Source: Siderastrea siderea
Taxonomy: Eukaryota; Cnidaria; Anthozoa; Scleractinia; Rhizangiidae
DNA length: 64,000 nucleotides
NCBI GenBank assembly: GCA_964030785.1
Contig: OZ034979.1
Coordinates: 39,923,984-39,987,983 of the forward strand
Direction of reading: 5' to 3'
Numbering within the stretch: position 1 is the stretch's first letter; each line of letters opens with the position of its first letter. The notes beneath the pieces are model-generated. The model worked only from the letters and a program-made list of their open reading frames with translations. It was not told where the DNA came from and ran no database searches. Made by a program: the position numbers and the translations under genes. This document shows, piece by piece, positions 45,396 to 57,199 of the stretch.

Positions 45396-48300
45396 GTCAA
45401 AATGCTTACAAAAGAACTAGAGCTGGTCAGAGTCAGTGGAGAAAGAACCAAAGATGAGTTAGAGGGCACTGAAACAGCCATCCGTGATCTGGAAAAACAG
45501 CTCAAACAGAAGGAGTGGGAGTTAACAGATGAAAAGAACATGGACAGAGCTAAGGTAGCTGAACTAGAAGCAGAGATGGAACAATTAAGATCTGAAATGA
45601 GCAAGTCACAGAAGAGATTTGAACACAAACATGCAGAGTTGGATCAGTATGCAAGGGAGAAGGATTACAGGCCCTTGTTGCAGCTAAAGAGGTATGTATT
45701 GTTAGAGAGAAGATTTCCATGCAACTGCGACTCTTATTAGTCAGTGCGTGACTTGTGGATGTTTTTGTGGAAGCCATTCTCTTCTCATACAACACCCCAC
45801 ATACCTCACTTCACTATCCTCCAAACCCCCCTTACCCTAAAACCAAATACCGTGTTAAAGGATCCCTAATTTAAGTAGCGTTAATTTTTTGTGAACGTTT
45901 ATTTCTACATTGTCAGTTAAGAGGAGAGTTGATTTCTGCAACCTCTTGATTATCATCATTTTGATCTCAAATTCTGGATCCAGTCCAGTCAGTCCCTCAG
46001 GTAGAAATTCTGCACAGGATCTCAATAGGATCCCAAGGGCAGATTTAGACAGTACAGTTTTTTCTTACGACTGTGGTATGGGACTTGCTCAAGTCATGTC
46101 TACAACACGAATCGTGTAGTCTAAATCAAACATACAACATCTCCACGACAGTTGCACACAACACGAAAAATGTCGTAGGATTTTGAAACATGTTTTAAAA
46201 CCCTACGACAGTTGTAGCCACAAACAAAATGTTATAATGATGAGTTGTATACGATCTTTGCTTGATGCGAGCAGCACGCACTACAAGACTCGCATATGAC
46301 AGTTGTAAGCAAAAGTCGTACTGTGCAAATCGGCCCTAATAGCATCCTACAGTGTATGAGGATCCAGATAAGATCCTGTATAGGATCCTATTGATATCCT
46401 GTAGGATTCTGTAGGATCCTATAGGATTTTGATTAGTGTCTTATAGGATCCTATTTAAGTTCCTATAGGATCCTAAACAGGATTCTAGACAATCTTAAGC
46501 AGGATCTGAAAGACTTTACAGGATCCTGAGCAGGATCCTTATTCCTATAAAACATGGATTGATCCTGGATAGGATCCTGTGTGAACTTACAGGATGCTGT
46601 AGGATCTTATATGATCCTAGAAAATCCTGTAGGATCCTGTATAGGATTTCTACCAGGGGTCTAGAAACCTAGAAAATGATTTGTAGCGTTTCCACATTTA
46701 CGCAGAATGTAATGCACATTAAGAAATTGCTTACACACCTGTAGATCTCTTTTGTTTGGATTTTTAAATTGAGTGATAAAATAGATTTGTTTCAGTTGTG
46801 ACCACAAACTGTTTCTTTGTGTTAATCTCATTAGTTAATTTCCCTCATCAGTTCTGAACAATTTCTCCCTCTTTCCCACTAATTTCCTTTATTGGGGAGT
46901 AATGTTAATAATGTTAAACATGTTAATTTCAAAATTAATACATTTAATTAACACAAGCGTTAATTTCCTATAATAAGAGACTATGGTAAGTTACTAGTAA
47001 CTGGTGTCTGGGTGTGATTAGCACCCCAAGAGCAGTTCCTACAAAGAGATTCAACTGTATAATATCATCAATTATTTTCTGTAAATGATCTACATGTAAT
47101 AAGCACCCAGGAAGTTAATACAGGGGCAGGAGGGATTAATAAGAGAGAGGCATTTAATAAATTTGCACCCAAAATAGTAAGGCAACATCTCCACTTCCCT
47201 TGAACACAAAGGAAGATATACAAATAATGGATGTGATTGGATATGTTTATTAGATTTACATTGGGGGGGGGGGGGGGGTCAATTACAGGGAGGCATTTTC
47301 TTAATTTTGCTGCAAAAAATAGAAAGCAAGGCTTCCACTTTCCTTGAACTCAGTATTAATAACAATTTATTGTCCAAATCATCATTTATTACGTTTCATT
47401 TCATCGGTTGTGTCAATATCAGAATAGGTGATACCAGTTCCAGGACAGCCTGGATTTAAGGGAGATGTCTTTTAGAGAAAAGGCATCTATTAGAGAGTGG
47501 ACATTTTAATAGAGATTTTGCCTTTTGTCATTAGGCACATAGTTAGCCGGAAAGGAGTTTAGAAGAGAAGATCCGTGGATTACAGAATCAACTGGAGACA
47601 GAGCAGGTGGAATGCCGCAGACTGCTATGGGCGAACAAGGATGCTGAGAAGGAAAAACGGTTGGAAGTGCAGAGGTAAAAGGATGTGATTACATTTGCAG
47701 ATAAAATTCTTCAAAAACTAATTGTGCATAATGTTGTACCTGGACTTAAAGGCTGAACCAAATGGGTTTAGGGTTAGGGTTCTTTGAAAATAACGATGCA
47801 AAACAGTTTCTGACGTCATTTCAGGAATAGACCCATGTCCTTGTCTAGCTTGATCGTGGATAAAATATCTGCAAGTTTTAGGAACTTTACAGCCCAGAAC
47901 TGAAAGAGAAATTTCCAGGAGAAAAAGGCAAAATATAGTTGAGACAGGAACAGAGATTTATTTTCGCCCAAAAAATATTTTGAGTTTAGGTGCACGTCCC
48001 AGGCAACTGGACAAATTGAGTGTATGCTAGAAGTAAAATCAGGAATTTTAAGTTTTTGACTATTTTATTTTTATATGTATGTTTTTTTAATTGTCGCCGA
48101 ACCCTGAAAAGGCTGTAAGTTCTGTGTCTTTTCCATCCCTTGTGTTCAGTGGTCTACTGTGTTTGTTGACAGGTTACAAGGAATCATAGCTGATCTAGAA
48201 AACAAGTTGGACAAGCAAACAGCTGAACATGCCCGATCCACAGTGGCTCGCGACTTGGAACTGGAGGCATTAAGACAACAAGAAGAAAAGATGAGGCTGG

Positions 48301-49940
48301 AGATTGTACAGATTAAGGAAACCACAGACAGGTTAATACTCTGAAAGATTTGACCAACTTACAAGCACCCAAGCTTAAAAGGGAAAAATGTTGTTTTCCT
48401 GAATTAAGAGCCAGTTTTAATATGTTCATGAACATTACATTTACCTATCCCTTTTTTAAATCCAGATACAAGAAGGAGCTTACTGTAGCCGTGGAGCGAG
48501 AGTCATCCTTGGAGCGATCTAGAGCACAACTGGAAGTTGACTGGCAGCGACGATGTGAGGACACTGAAAGAGAGGTGTACGCCAAGCAGGAGCAACTGAT
48601 TACCGGCCTTACAAAGCAAAGAGATGAGGTACCGGTACCTATTGTCAGACCTCCCTGGACCCTGTTGTTTGAAAGCCAGTTAAACTCTAACCTGCGATTA
48701 AAATGTTACCATGGTTCCTGTCTCTCTTGTTGAAAAGAATTTTCACAGCTATTTAAAGTGGCCGTTTAAAAGTGACTAAAGTCAAAGTGTACATCAAGAT
48801 TTATTTACAGGAATCCTCATCACTTGGTTAAAATTAAAATTGTTACTAATCCTGGGTTAGCTTAATCCTGCTTTGAACAAGCGGGCTCTGGGTTTGTTTC
48901 ATTTCATTTCCTTACATGACCGTTGACTTTTTCTGGTTAACAAAATATCTGGTGTGTAAAATTACATGAAAGCACTGTTTTACTGTTTGGCTTCAGCAAA
49001 TAGGTCACAATTTATTTCAAGGCAAATATTTATTGAACTGTTGTCCAAAAGTGACCAGTGCTTGTATAGTGCCTTGATCTCACGATGTGCACATTAAAAT
49101 AGGCTATGTTCAAGATCTTAACATCTCAGTAATCTGTGTTAATTGGAAAAACGACGAAAATGGGTTTGAATGCACTCGATTTGTAAATTGTTTGTTGGTT
49201 GTTTTTGTTTTTTCCGTTAAAATGTTAATCTTTCACATGTTGTTTTCTGGCCAGCTTAAGTTTAAACAGGGCCGGTGTCTATCGCTTTTTTTTTTTTTGA
49301 AGTTCTAGACCTTCTCTAACATCATTTATTTATTACAGTAATACATGTAGTAATGATATAAAAATAACGATAAATTTTTTAAAGCAGCTTTTCTCACGGA
49401 ATCAAAGGATACAAAATTTAATTTACAACAAAAATAACATATGCAAAATAATATATACATTATTTTCCTGAAGTGACTGTGCAGGCCAACTCTGCTGTAG
49501 CAGTGTCAACTGGTGCAAATAAGGACAATGGCTCACATGCAGATCTACTCTAAGATCTACCCTAAGAATTTTCCAATAACAAATCATGATTTGGTTATTT
49601 GCCTCCTTTTTTTTCTTGTCAGTCTGTGGCGCTAGCTCAAGAACGAGAGCGTGAACTGTCTCAACGGGATGATCTGATTCGCGTATTGACTCAGACTAGG
49701 GACCAGGCTCTTGCAACCCTTCAGCGTCATGGGCTTGCCATTCCTACACAAATACCAAATAAGGAAGAGCTGGAGACGTTACGTACGCATGATGCTGACA
49801 GTCTTCAGGACTTGCCCCCTAAGGAGAGAATCAAAGCCCTAGAAGCACAAAATGACAATTTACGAGGTGTTATACGACAGATGCGGCACAACATGGAAGA
49901 CCTTAGCAACCAGTTGGCTACCAGGCCCAGGGGGGGGGAG
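45396..49940 (+). CDS. CCDC57: CCDC57-like coiled-coil protein (five internal exons, partial)
   Basis: Exons: 45396-45691, 47535-47674, 48173-48331, 48466-48628, 49623-about 49940, all with AG/GT borders. The encoded coiled coil matches vertebrate CCDC57 motifs in order: VKMLTKELE, KHAELDQYAREKD, RYKKELTVAVERESSLER, DWQRRCEDTERE, TRDQALATLQRHGLAIP and LRGVIRQMRHNMEDLSNQ. CCDC57 is a centriolar/ciliary-satellite protein acting in centriole duplication and ciliogenesis. Upstream exons and the carboxyl end were not found; after the last exon the sequence runs into repeats and a transposon. The end of exon 1 (after AREKD) and the start of exon 2 each need small indels in base runs to keep frame: either assembly error or decay. 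Confidence 0.72.
45996..46662. mobile_element. TIR element filled with GGATCCT-type repeats, in a CCDC57 intron
   Basis: Left end CCCTCAGGTAGAAATTCTGC matches the complement of the right end (CCCCTGGTAGAAATCCTATA). Inside, from about 46330, lie dozens of degenerate AGGATCCTRTAGGATCC units, themselves palindromic. Non-coding; superfamily not assigned. Confidence 0.6.
46663..47534. other. CCDC57 intron sequence
   Basis: Rest of the 1.84 kb intron between the first two exons. A poly-G run lies at about 47262-47277. No gene. Confidence 0.5.
48629..49622. other. CCDC57 intron sequence
   Basis: 994 bp intron. T-rich and A-rich stretches, no exon recognised. Confidence 0.5.
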
Positions 49941-50757
49941 GTGACTCTTTTGTTTCCAGTTGTTTATTCGTGACCGACTCATCGCTGCCAGTATGACGTC
50001 ACACGGCAACGAGAGAGCGCTGTTCAGTTTTACGCGGGATTGAGTTTAGGTGCGCCACGACAGAGGTCAAGAAAGGATTAGATTTATTGCTTTTATAGCT
50101 AGTTCGCTAATTCCTCGTAAGTGTGTACTCTTTTAAATTTTTACTGCCTGTGTGTCAAATTTGTTTCTTGTTTTGTGTTCCCGTAATCCTGTAATTTGGT
50201 TTATTTTTTGAACGGGACAAACCGCGGGACCGCCATTTTGCTTCCGGGACAAGCGAAGTCCGTTTAAAACATCCACCTTTTTACTACACAGTTTGCTTCA
50301 GAAAGCTTCATAATAGGAGGTTTTACTACTTGATTATCAACGTTTAATTTCACCGTCGTTCTGTGTCGCTTGGCCAAGCCGATATCCACGTCTTTCCGTT
50401 TGAGTGCGAAGGTGTTGCTTTCGTCTAAAATTTGTTAACTTATTGCTCGTGCCTTGGCGAACTTCTTCAGTTGGCTGGTGTAAATTCTCTTTCCAGGTTC
50501 TTTTGTTTTCTTTTCACTAGCTTACTGTGGTGTACTTCGTCGGTTCCTGTTAAAATCTGTTGGATTTTGTGGCTTTTGCTGGCCGTGTTGATTCTTTCAT
50601 TTCAGTGCTTGTATATATAATTTAGAGGGGTCGTCAGTGTTGCTTGAGTTTGCTTTTTATTGCAGTTGTGCCTGGCTTTGCTTTTCTTACTTCGCTATTT
50701 TATTTTAGTTATCAAAGTAAACAATACAATAAAACTGGAAAATCCAAAAAAAAAAAA
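49941..50757 (+). repeat. Retroposed-looking segment ending in poly(A)
   Basis: Begins abruptly after a G-run at the CCDC57 exon end and finishes AATACAATAAAACTGGAAAA then TCC and 12 A, that is, a polyadenylation signal plus tail. Its first 150 bases are GC-rich with TGACGTCA (CRE-like, near 49993). No long open frame. Probably a processed non-coding or 5'-UTR-like transcript copy, or a LINE/SINE end. Confidence 0.4.
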
Positions 50758-51290
50758 TTGAGTAATTTAAGAAAGAAAAATTAATTAGTTTTAGTACTGT
50801 ACAGAATTTTTAGGTGAAAGGTACTTTTTAAAAAAGTACAGTAAAATATCACTTAAGGTAATTTAATAAAGAATTATTATTTAAGGTTATTTTAATAAAG
50901 AAATATTATTAAATATAGTCAGAAGCATATCAAGGTCATATGCTTCTAATATAGTTTACTGTAAGAAACAAACAACCAATTATAATTTAATAATTAGTCT
51001 TTGTATTGTAAAAATTAATTAGGTGAAAGGAACTTTTTTTTTAAAAAAGTACAGTAAAATATTATTTAAGGTTATTTAATAAAGAATTATTATTTAAGGT
51101 TATTTTAATAAAGAAATATTTATTAAATTTAGTTTACTGTAAGAAACAAACAAACAATTATAATTTAATAATTAGCTTTAGTATTGTAAAAATTAATTAG
51201 GTGAAAGGTACTTTTTTTAAAAAAAGGACAGTAAAATGTTATTTAAGGTTATTTAATGAAAGAAATACAATAAAGGGAACAATAAAAATC
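50758..51290. repeat. AT-rich tandem repeat, about 190 bp unit
   Basis: Three imperfect units share TTAATTAGGTGAAAGG, ACTTTTTTAAAAAAGTACAG and TTTAAGGTTATTTTAATAAA. Directly precedes the transposon genes and may be their subterminal region. Confidence 0.7.
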
Positions 51291-51291
51291 A

Positions 51292-53723
51292 ATGATGAAT
51301 AATTATTTTGCAATTTTTATATTTATTGTGACTGTACTTTTAATGTATGATTTTCATTTTGACATAACCTGGCTTTTTCCAGTACAGTGTCATCAAATTG
51401 TGTGCATGGTGGCAACTGCCATGCGTTGCCATGTTGTAATAGGTGTCATTGCGCAAGCCTTCCCAAAGCTTTCAAGGCTTCCCTGCAGTATTTACATTCC
51501 ATCTACTGACAAATCCAAATCACAAGCCACTGGAGAATCAAATGTGCTCCAAAATCAAATAACAACAAAGTTGAGTGTGCTTGGAAAGTATTCCCCCCTT
51601 GTGTTATCCTTGTTTTTACTACAGTATAAAGTAAGACAAGTGCACAACCCTGACCTGAACAATTTATTTTCTGCCATGTTTTCTTTCTTTGTAATTACCA
51701 TCACCCTCATAACCCCCTTTTGCTGGGAAATGGTATACAAAACATGTTATTACCAAATTTTGAAGTATCATAAAGGAATAAACTATTCACTGGAACTTCT
51801 ACTATTTCCTGGTGTCATCATATTAAGGATGTGTTTGTCTCTGCTTGAGCCAGTTTATAATTTGTGCTTACAAGCTAAGCCAGTTCATAAATTCTCTTTG
51901 GTGCAATATGTATGGAGCCTTGCATCAAAATTCTTTCTTCCCACTATTATGCTCACATTTGTCCTTTTCTTCCATTGCATTATTTTCAACCTTGATAGTC
52001 AAAATCTGCTAGTGGACCACAAACTTAATTCTGTTCTTGTTTATGTTGTAGCAATTGCTCTTCTAATGGTGGTATCTGTTCTTCCCTATTCTATATTTGT
52101 GGTGTCATTTGTGGTGATTACAGTAGCAATGGAGGAGAGTTTTGATGCAAGCTCAAGAGATCCCATAGAAATGCCCCTAGTTTTCCCTTTTCTGTACATC
52201 ATTCTTGGTATAATGTTGGGGTATTCATGTTTACAATCTATTGAATTTCAGCACCCAGGCTCTCTCTTGAGTTTAGTTTTGAGGTCAAAAAGGTTTGTGA
52301 TTTCTATTTCACTTGTGGATATAACAGGAAAGCCACATTCCTTTATGTTTGCACCATATGCTACTACCACTGATTTGAGAGCACAAATTAATTTAAAACT
52401 GAACATAAGAAGTGATTCATACTGGCTGTCAAGTAGTGGCAAACCTTTAAATGAATTTGTTCCACTGAAAGAAATAACTGGAACTGTTTTCATGAACGGC
52501 CGGTTAATTGGAGGTGTACAGTGCTGTATTAAGGGGTGTGACAAGGAGGCAGGTTTACGAAAATTGGACAGTATGATTGGACAATATGAATTAAAATGCA
52601 GTCCTCATGATCTTACTGATCTTGAGAACATTAAAAATCTAAGGGTGTGTGACAAACATTACAACACTTTGCCAAGCAGAGGACATAAACCCTCAAGAGG
52701 AAAAAATCATCCAAATCAAAATCCAGGAGCAATGCCCAACTTGGCACTCTCAAAGTAACTCCTTGCAGTGTCTCTTGTTCACAATGCAAGAAAGAGGTCT
52801 GTCTTTCAAGTGACAAGATCTGCAATAAACACAATATAACAATATTTAATACTGAGTTTACAGTGGCATGTAACTTTTTAGATGAAGCAGTTGAAAGCAG
52901 AACTGAATTTCATAGTGATCTTTATAAATCTATAGATTCTCCTCCTGATGGCTCAACCATAAGTTACATATGCATGTCCTGTCAGCCTTTTTTTCTCAAT
53001 GCTGTAAAATTAGAAGATCAATACAAAAAAGCCCAGTCAATGTTTGAGGAACAACAAGGACATTCAAACCTTGTAACTGAGCCCTGCAAACAAGACTTGC
53101 AGGATAAACTTGAGAACTGTACTCCCAGTACCAGTTCAAATGATAACAAAGTCAGTGAATCTGAGAAATGTAATTCTCTTCCATCAAAGTTACAAGCAGG
53201 GATTTTTACAGAGGGATTGTCTCAGCTTTTGAAAAATTTGAATGGGAAATCCCCCTCAGAGCCCCAGCATGCATATGTATGTACATATACAATGTTTCAA
53301 TCTGTTCTTTCAGATATTTATCCATGGAGATTGTCATTTGTGCATTCCAAAACAACCTGTGACAATCTTAAGGTTGTCCTTTCAAAACCAAACACATCAA
53401 ATGGGAGAGAAATATCTAACTGGAAGGAAATGGCCTTTTTCCTTCCAACCAATATCTCAGTAGCAACAAATGACATCTGTCAGTTTACTGTACAAATCAT
53501 GGGGAACCAAGTGGATAATGGCAAACTCCCCCCCAACATGTTTCAGTCAAACATATTTAAATCTGCCATTAATCTAATAATCAAAACAGTTGATGACTTA
53601 CGTGTTTGCCCTGGTATTACTGATCCCACATTGATTGATACTGCTGAAAGAAAGCATGCAGACAGACACTTTTTTATATTATGTCGACAGTCGGGGATCA
53701 GATATGGATGGAAATGTTACTAA
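51292..53723 (+). CDS. N-terminal part of transposon protein: membrane segments, ubiquitin-like domain, zinc motifs
   Basis: The first frame (51292-52758, 488 codons) has about six or seven hydrophobic segments (residues 5-19, 125-143, 165-186, 213-233, 248-280, 296-314). A 75-residue ubiquitin-like fold follows (334-408: DITGKPHSF, TTTDLRAQINLKLNI, SSSGKPLNE), ending NGRLIGG. Directly after Gly-Gly comes C-x3-C, 36 residues, then C-x2-H (CIKGC ... CDKH), the spacing of a THAP zinc finger. A frame change near 52690-52710 (A-run) leads to the next frame (to about 53723), with further Cys pairs (CSQC, CMSC). A second change at a T-run near 53672 joins the transposase. Probably one protein of about 1,600 aa. 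Confidence 0.6.
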
Positions 53724-56112
53724 GTGCATTAGAAGTACAACTTGTTCATACAAATTAACTGCCAAATCAAGAGTAAGATGCCAACAATGCCAAAATTTGC
53801 TCCGCTCTAACTTGCGTTTCCTAACAAAAAAAAGTGAATCTTCTTCTCAGTCCAAAACAGCTCACAATTCTCATGCCAAATTTAGCAGTCTTTCTCATGC
53901 TGAACTAAGACTTAGGGCCAATAACCTACACAAAATGGTTGCCCAGAGCCAAAGAAAGGCAAAACGGTATTATCTTTTGTACCAAAAAGAAAAGCAAAAA
54001 AACCTAAGCGCTCCCAAAAATTACAACCCCACCTCTTCAGATCTAGCTAACTTGATGGATATTGCCATAACAAACCAGTGGCTGACTGAAAATTCAGTGT
54101 TGTATGCCCTTCTTACTGATACTTTGAAATCATTAAAGTGTCAGGAGGAGGAATTTGCTAGGCATGGGAAAGTAACAAAAAACAAACAGAAGCCACACCC
54201 CAAAGGGATGAGATATAATCCCCTTGTAATAAAATGGAGCTGCATGATAGCCAGCAGGTGTCGTAAAACAGGATATGATGTTGTACGTAGCATTCTCCCC
54301 ATTCCAAGCTGGGAAACAGCCAAGTCATACAGGCAGGCAGCTAGTACAACAACCCCAATTTCCGAACAAAATCTTGCACTAATGGTACAGGAAATGACAA
54401 GAAGGGGTTGCAAGGGAATAGGAGGTATCCATTGGGATGAGATGAGCATAAAAGAAGGAATTGTGCTTTGTAAAAGAACGGGAGAATTGGTTGGATTTGA
54501 AGACTTAAATATTGACCGTGAACTCAATATGAACCCAAATGATTTAAACAATGAAAAAGAGGACAATGACGTTGACAATTTCCCAGAATCCAGTGATTCA
54601 GATGCCTCATCCACTGTATCTGACCAGGAATCTAGTCCTAGTTCATGTACCACAGATGATGACATTGAACTAATCCCATCTAGTACAAAAGCAAAACTCA
54701 TCTGCCAATTCTTCTATTCTTCAATAGAGGGGGATTTTTCATGGCCAGTTGCTTCTTTTCCATTAAATAAAATAAATCATAAAATTCTCTCTTCACTTGT
54801 TTGGCAAGTATGTGAGGCTATTGGCAGTCTTCATCTTGAAAATGAAAAAAAAATTGAAATTATCTATGGTGTTTCTGATGGCTCAACATATTCTCATGCA
54901 TTTTTTAGCAGAGCAGGAGCACAAAATTGGGTAACATATAATCCTTTTAACGACAATAAACCAATTTGGTGGTTATCTGATTATCCCCATATGCTAAAAA
55001 AACTAAGAAACTTCATTGTTAATCCTGACAGGCACCTTGAGATGCAAGGCAAAAAAATTATGCTGGATCATTTGATACCAGTTGTCAAACACCACCTAAC
55101 AAAGTTAAACTGGAAACATATCAAGTTAACCCCTCGAACAAAAATGAGTGTAAAAAGAGCTGTTACTATTTGCTCTCTTGATGTGGCACTAGACATCCTG
55201 AAGGGTCCTTTCCCCCCTGAGGATACAATTGCAACACGCACATACTTAAAACAATGCCACAATTTGTTTAGAATATTTAATAATACAGAACTTGACCCTT
55301 TATGCTATAAACAGCTACTTTCTATAATGTTTTGGTTTGACAGCTGGTACCAGGAGACAAAACAGACAACTGCGCAGGCAAGTGGCAGTCTCAAAGACCA
55401 CTGGAAAAAATTTATTCCTCGTCTTACATACAAGGATCTAAAAAGAACCATTAGAGCTTTCTTGGGGGTGGTTCAGTACGTGCAGATGCATTATCCAGAA
55501 TTGCACATCATTCCAAAGTCCATGTGCCAGGATGATGCGGAAAATTACTTTTCACTTCAAAGGGCAAGGGTTTCAGGAGGAAAACCAACCACTTTACAGT
55601 TTTTTGAGTCTTCAGCTACCCTCGAAACAGAACTACTGGTATCATCTGAAATGAAAGACCTGAAGGGAACCTGTGGTTCTTATGATTGGGCTGCTCTTCC
55701 TAATCTTGTTTCATTACCCCTATCAAAACCAAAATTAACATGTGAAAATACAAATAGCTTTACTGAAAAAGATGGCTGGGAATTGTGTTCTACTGAGTTA
55801 AACTCTGGAAGTGCCACTGAAGACATTGTGCCATGGGAATTTGACGAAAACTTTCATGATGCAGCAGAAAAAATGCAGATATCAAGGCATGTTAAACAGA
55901 CTGTAGAATATATTGATCTATTTTCACCTACTACAGTTCTTCAAACTTTCCAGCCCCTACTAACTGCTCTGCATGCAAGTGAGAACCATAGACATGTAGC
56001 CCTGTTTGCTAGAAAACTTGACTTTTTTTTGAGAACACATTTCTTTACTGGAAACTGGTCTTATGCCTCACTTCAAGAAGCAATAAAAAAAATTAAGAGT
56101 GAAAAGGCATAA
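53635..56112 (+). CDS. P-element/THAP9-like transposase, catalytic part
   Basis: About 810 codons in one frame, entering from the preceding frame near 53672. Zinc motif CQQC, then a Lys-rich coiled coil (HAELRLRANNLHKM), then GMRYNPLVIKWSC followed by a VRSILPIPSWETAKSYR segment typical of the P superfamily. Candidate acidic triad: Asp in IHWDEMSI (54436), Asp in LSDYPHMLKKLRN (54979) and Glu in DDAENYFSLQRARVSGG (55540), with an insertion region between, as in THAP9 and Drosophila P transposase. It would cut and join transposon DNA in the nucleus; GTP use, as in P elements, is not testable by eye. The catalytic core is unbroken. It ends with TAA one base before the next ATG. Confidence 0.75.
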   Translation: MILLKESMQTDTFLYYVDSRGSDMDGNVTKCIRSTTCSYKLTAKSRVRCQQCQNLLRSNLRFLTKKSESSSQSKTAHNSHAKFSSLSHAELRLRANNLHKMVAQSQRKAKRYYLLYQKEKQKNLSAPKNYNPTSSDLANLMDIAITNQWLTENSVLYALLTDTLKSLKCQEEEFARHGKVTKNKQKPHPKGMRYNPLVIKWSCMIASRCRKTGYDVVRSILPIPSWETAKSYRQAASTTTPISEQNLALMVQEMTRRGCKGIGGIHWDEMSIKEGIVLCKRTGELVGFEDLNIDRELNMNPNDLNNEKEDNDVDNFPESSDSDASSTVSDQESSPSSCTTDDDIELIPSSTKAKLICQFFYSSIEGDFSWPVASFPLNKINHKILSSLVWQVCEAIGSLHLENEKKIEIIYGVSDGSTYSHAFFSRAGAQNWVTYNPFNDNKPIWWLSDYPHMLKKLRNFIVNPDRHLEMQGKKIMLDHLIPVVKHHLTKLNWKHIKLTPRTKMSVKRAVTICSLDVALDILKGPFPPEDTIATRTYLKQCHNLFRIFNNTELDPLCYKQLLSIMFWFDSWYQETKQTTAQASGSLKDHWKKFIPRLTYKDLKRTIRAFLGVVQYVQMHYPELHIIPKSMCQDDAENYFSLQRARVSGGKPTTLQFFESSATLETELLVSSEMKDLKGTCGSYDWAALPNLVSLPLSKPKLTCENTNSFTEKDGWELCSTELNSGSATEDIVPWEFDENFHDAAEKMQISRHVKQTVEYIDLFSPTTVLQTFQPLLTALHASENHRHVALFARKLDFFLRTHFFTGNWSYASLQEAIKKIKSEKA

Positions 56113-57199
56113 TATGCTTTTACTGGAAAAAACTCTTGAGAGAAATCCACATTCCAGAATCCCAAATTAAATTATCTACTGATGTTCTTTCTGCTTTTGT
56201 CAGAAAGTTTTCCAAGAGAAGGTGTGTTACCTATTTAGCCAAAGATGGGCTTTCACCCCTCCATGAAGAAGATGAATCAGCCATAAGACAAATGTTGAAA
56301 AAATTTAAAAAAACAGATGAACAAAAGAAAGCTGAAACAAATGCAGGTGCAACAGATATTTGTTGCCATAAGCAAGGTCACTGGGCTTCTGATTGTCTAG
56401 AAGGACATGAAGAAGAGTGGCTGACCAAACAAAAGTGTTTTCAATGTGGCCAACAGGGCCACTTAAAATCTGTATGTCCTAAAAAATTTGAAGACCAAAA
56501 AAATCCCAAGACTACAATTATGCAAAACAAACCTCCCACTGTGAAGAAGACATGGTACCATGCTGGCATATCACTGCCAAGGCTATTAAGTACTTTGTCA
56601 CAAAAAAGTCTGGATCATTTCCAATGTTACAAACCAATTTCCAGTACAGCCAGTAATGATCCAAAATACTTTAAACAAAGAAGCACCAAGTGGTTTGAGG
56701 TCCGTAAGGGTATAATAAATGCCAGCAAGGCTGCAACAGCCCTTGGATGGTACGGAAAAAAGGCAATGACTGATTACTGGAATCAACTATCAAATGATTT
56801 GCATGGCTCACAAAATGAAGCAGTTGATCATGAATCAAATCTGGCTATGTTGTGGGGCTCTATGAATGAGCACAGTGCTCTAGTTACATACCTAAAGAAA
56901 TTCTTTTCTCAAAGCAAACATGGAGCCACTGTTAAAGAAACTGGAATTTGGTTCTTAAAGAACAGCAATAATCAAAACTGGCTAGGTTCTTCCCCAGATG
57001 GCATTATAGAGGAAAATGGCAAACTAACAACTGTCCTAGAGATGAAATGTCCTTTTATGGGTGGCAAACCAGTTCCATACAAAAAGGTTTGTGTAAACCA
57101 CATCCCTCAAATTATGTTACAAATGTGTTGTACGTCAACACAGCAATGTCACTACATTGTATGGACACCTGTTCCCTTGTGAAAATTTTTACGAGATCT

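Noticed and set aside
52690..53680. Programmed ribosomal frameshifting between the transposon frames
   Set aside because: The two shifts go in opposite directions and sit in plain A or T runs without a clear slippery site and stem; homopolymer indels are simpler.
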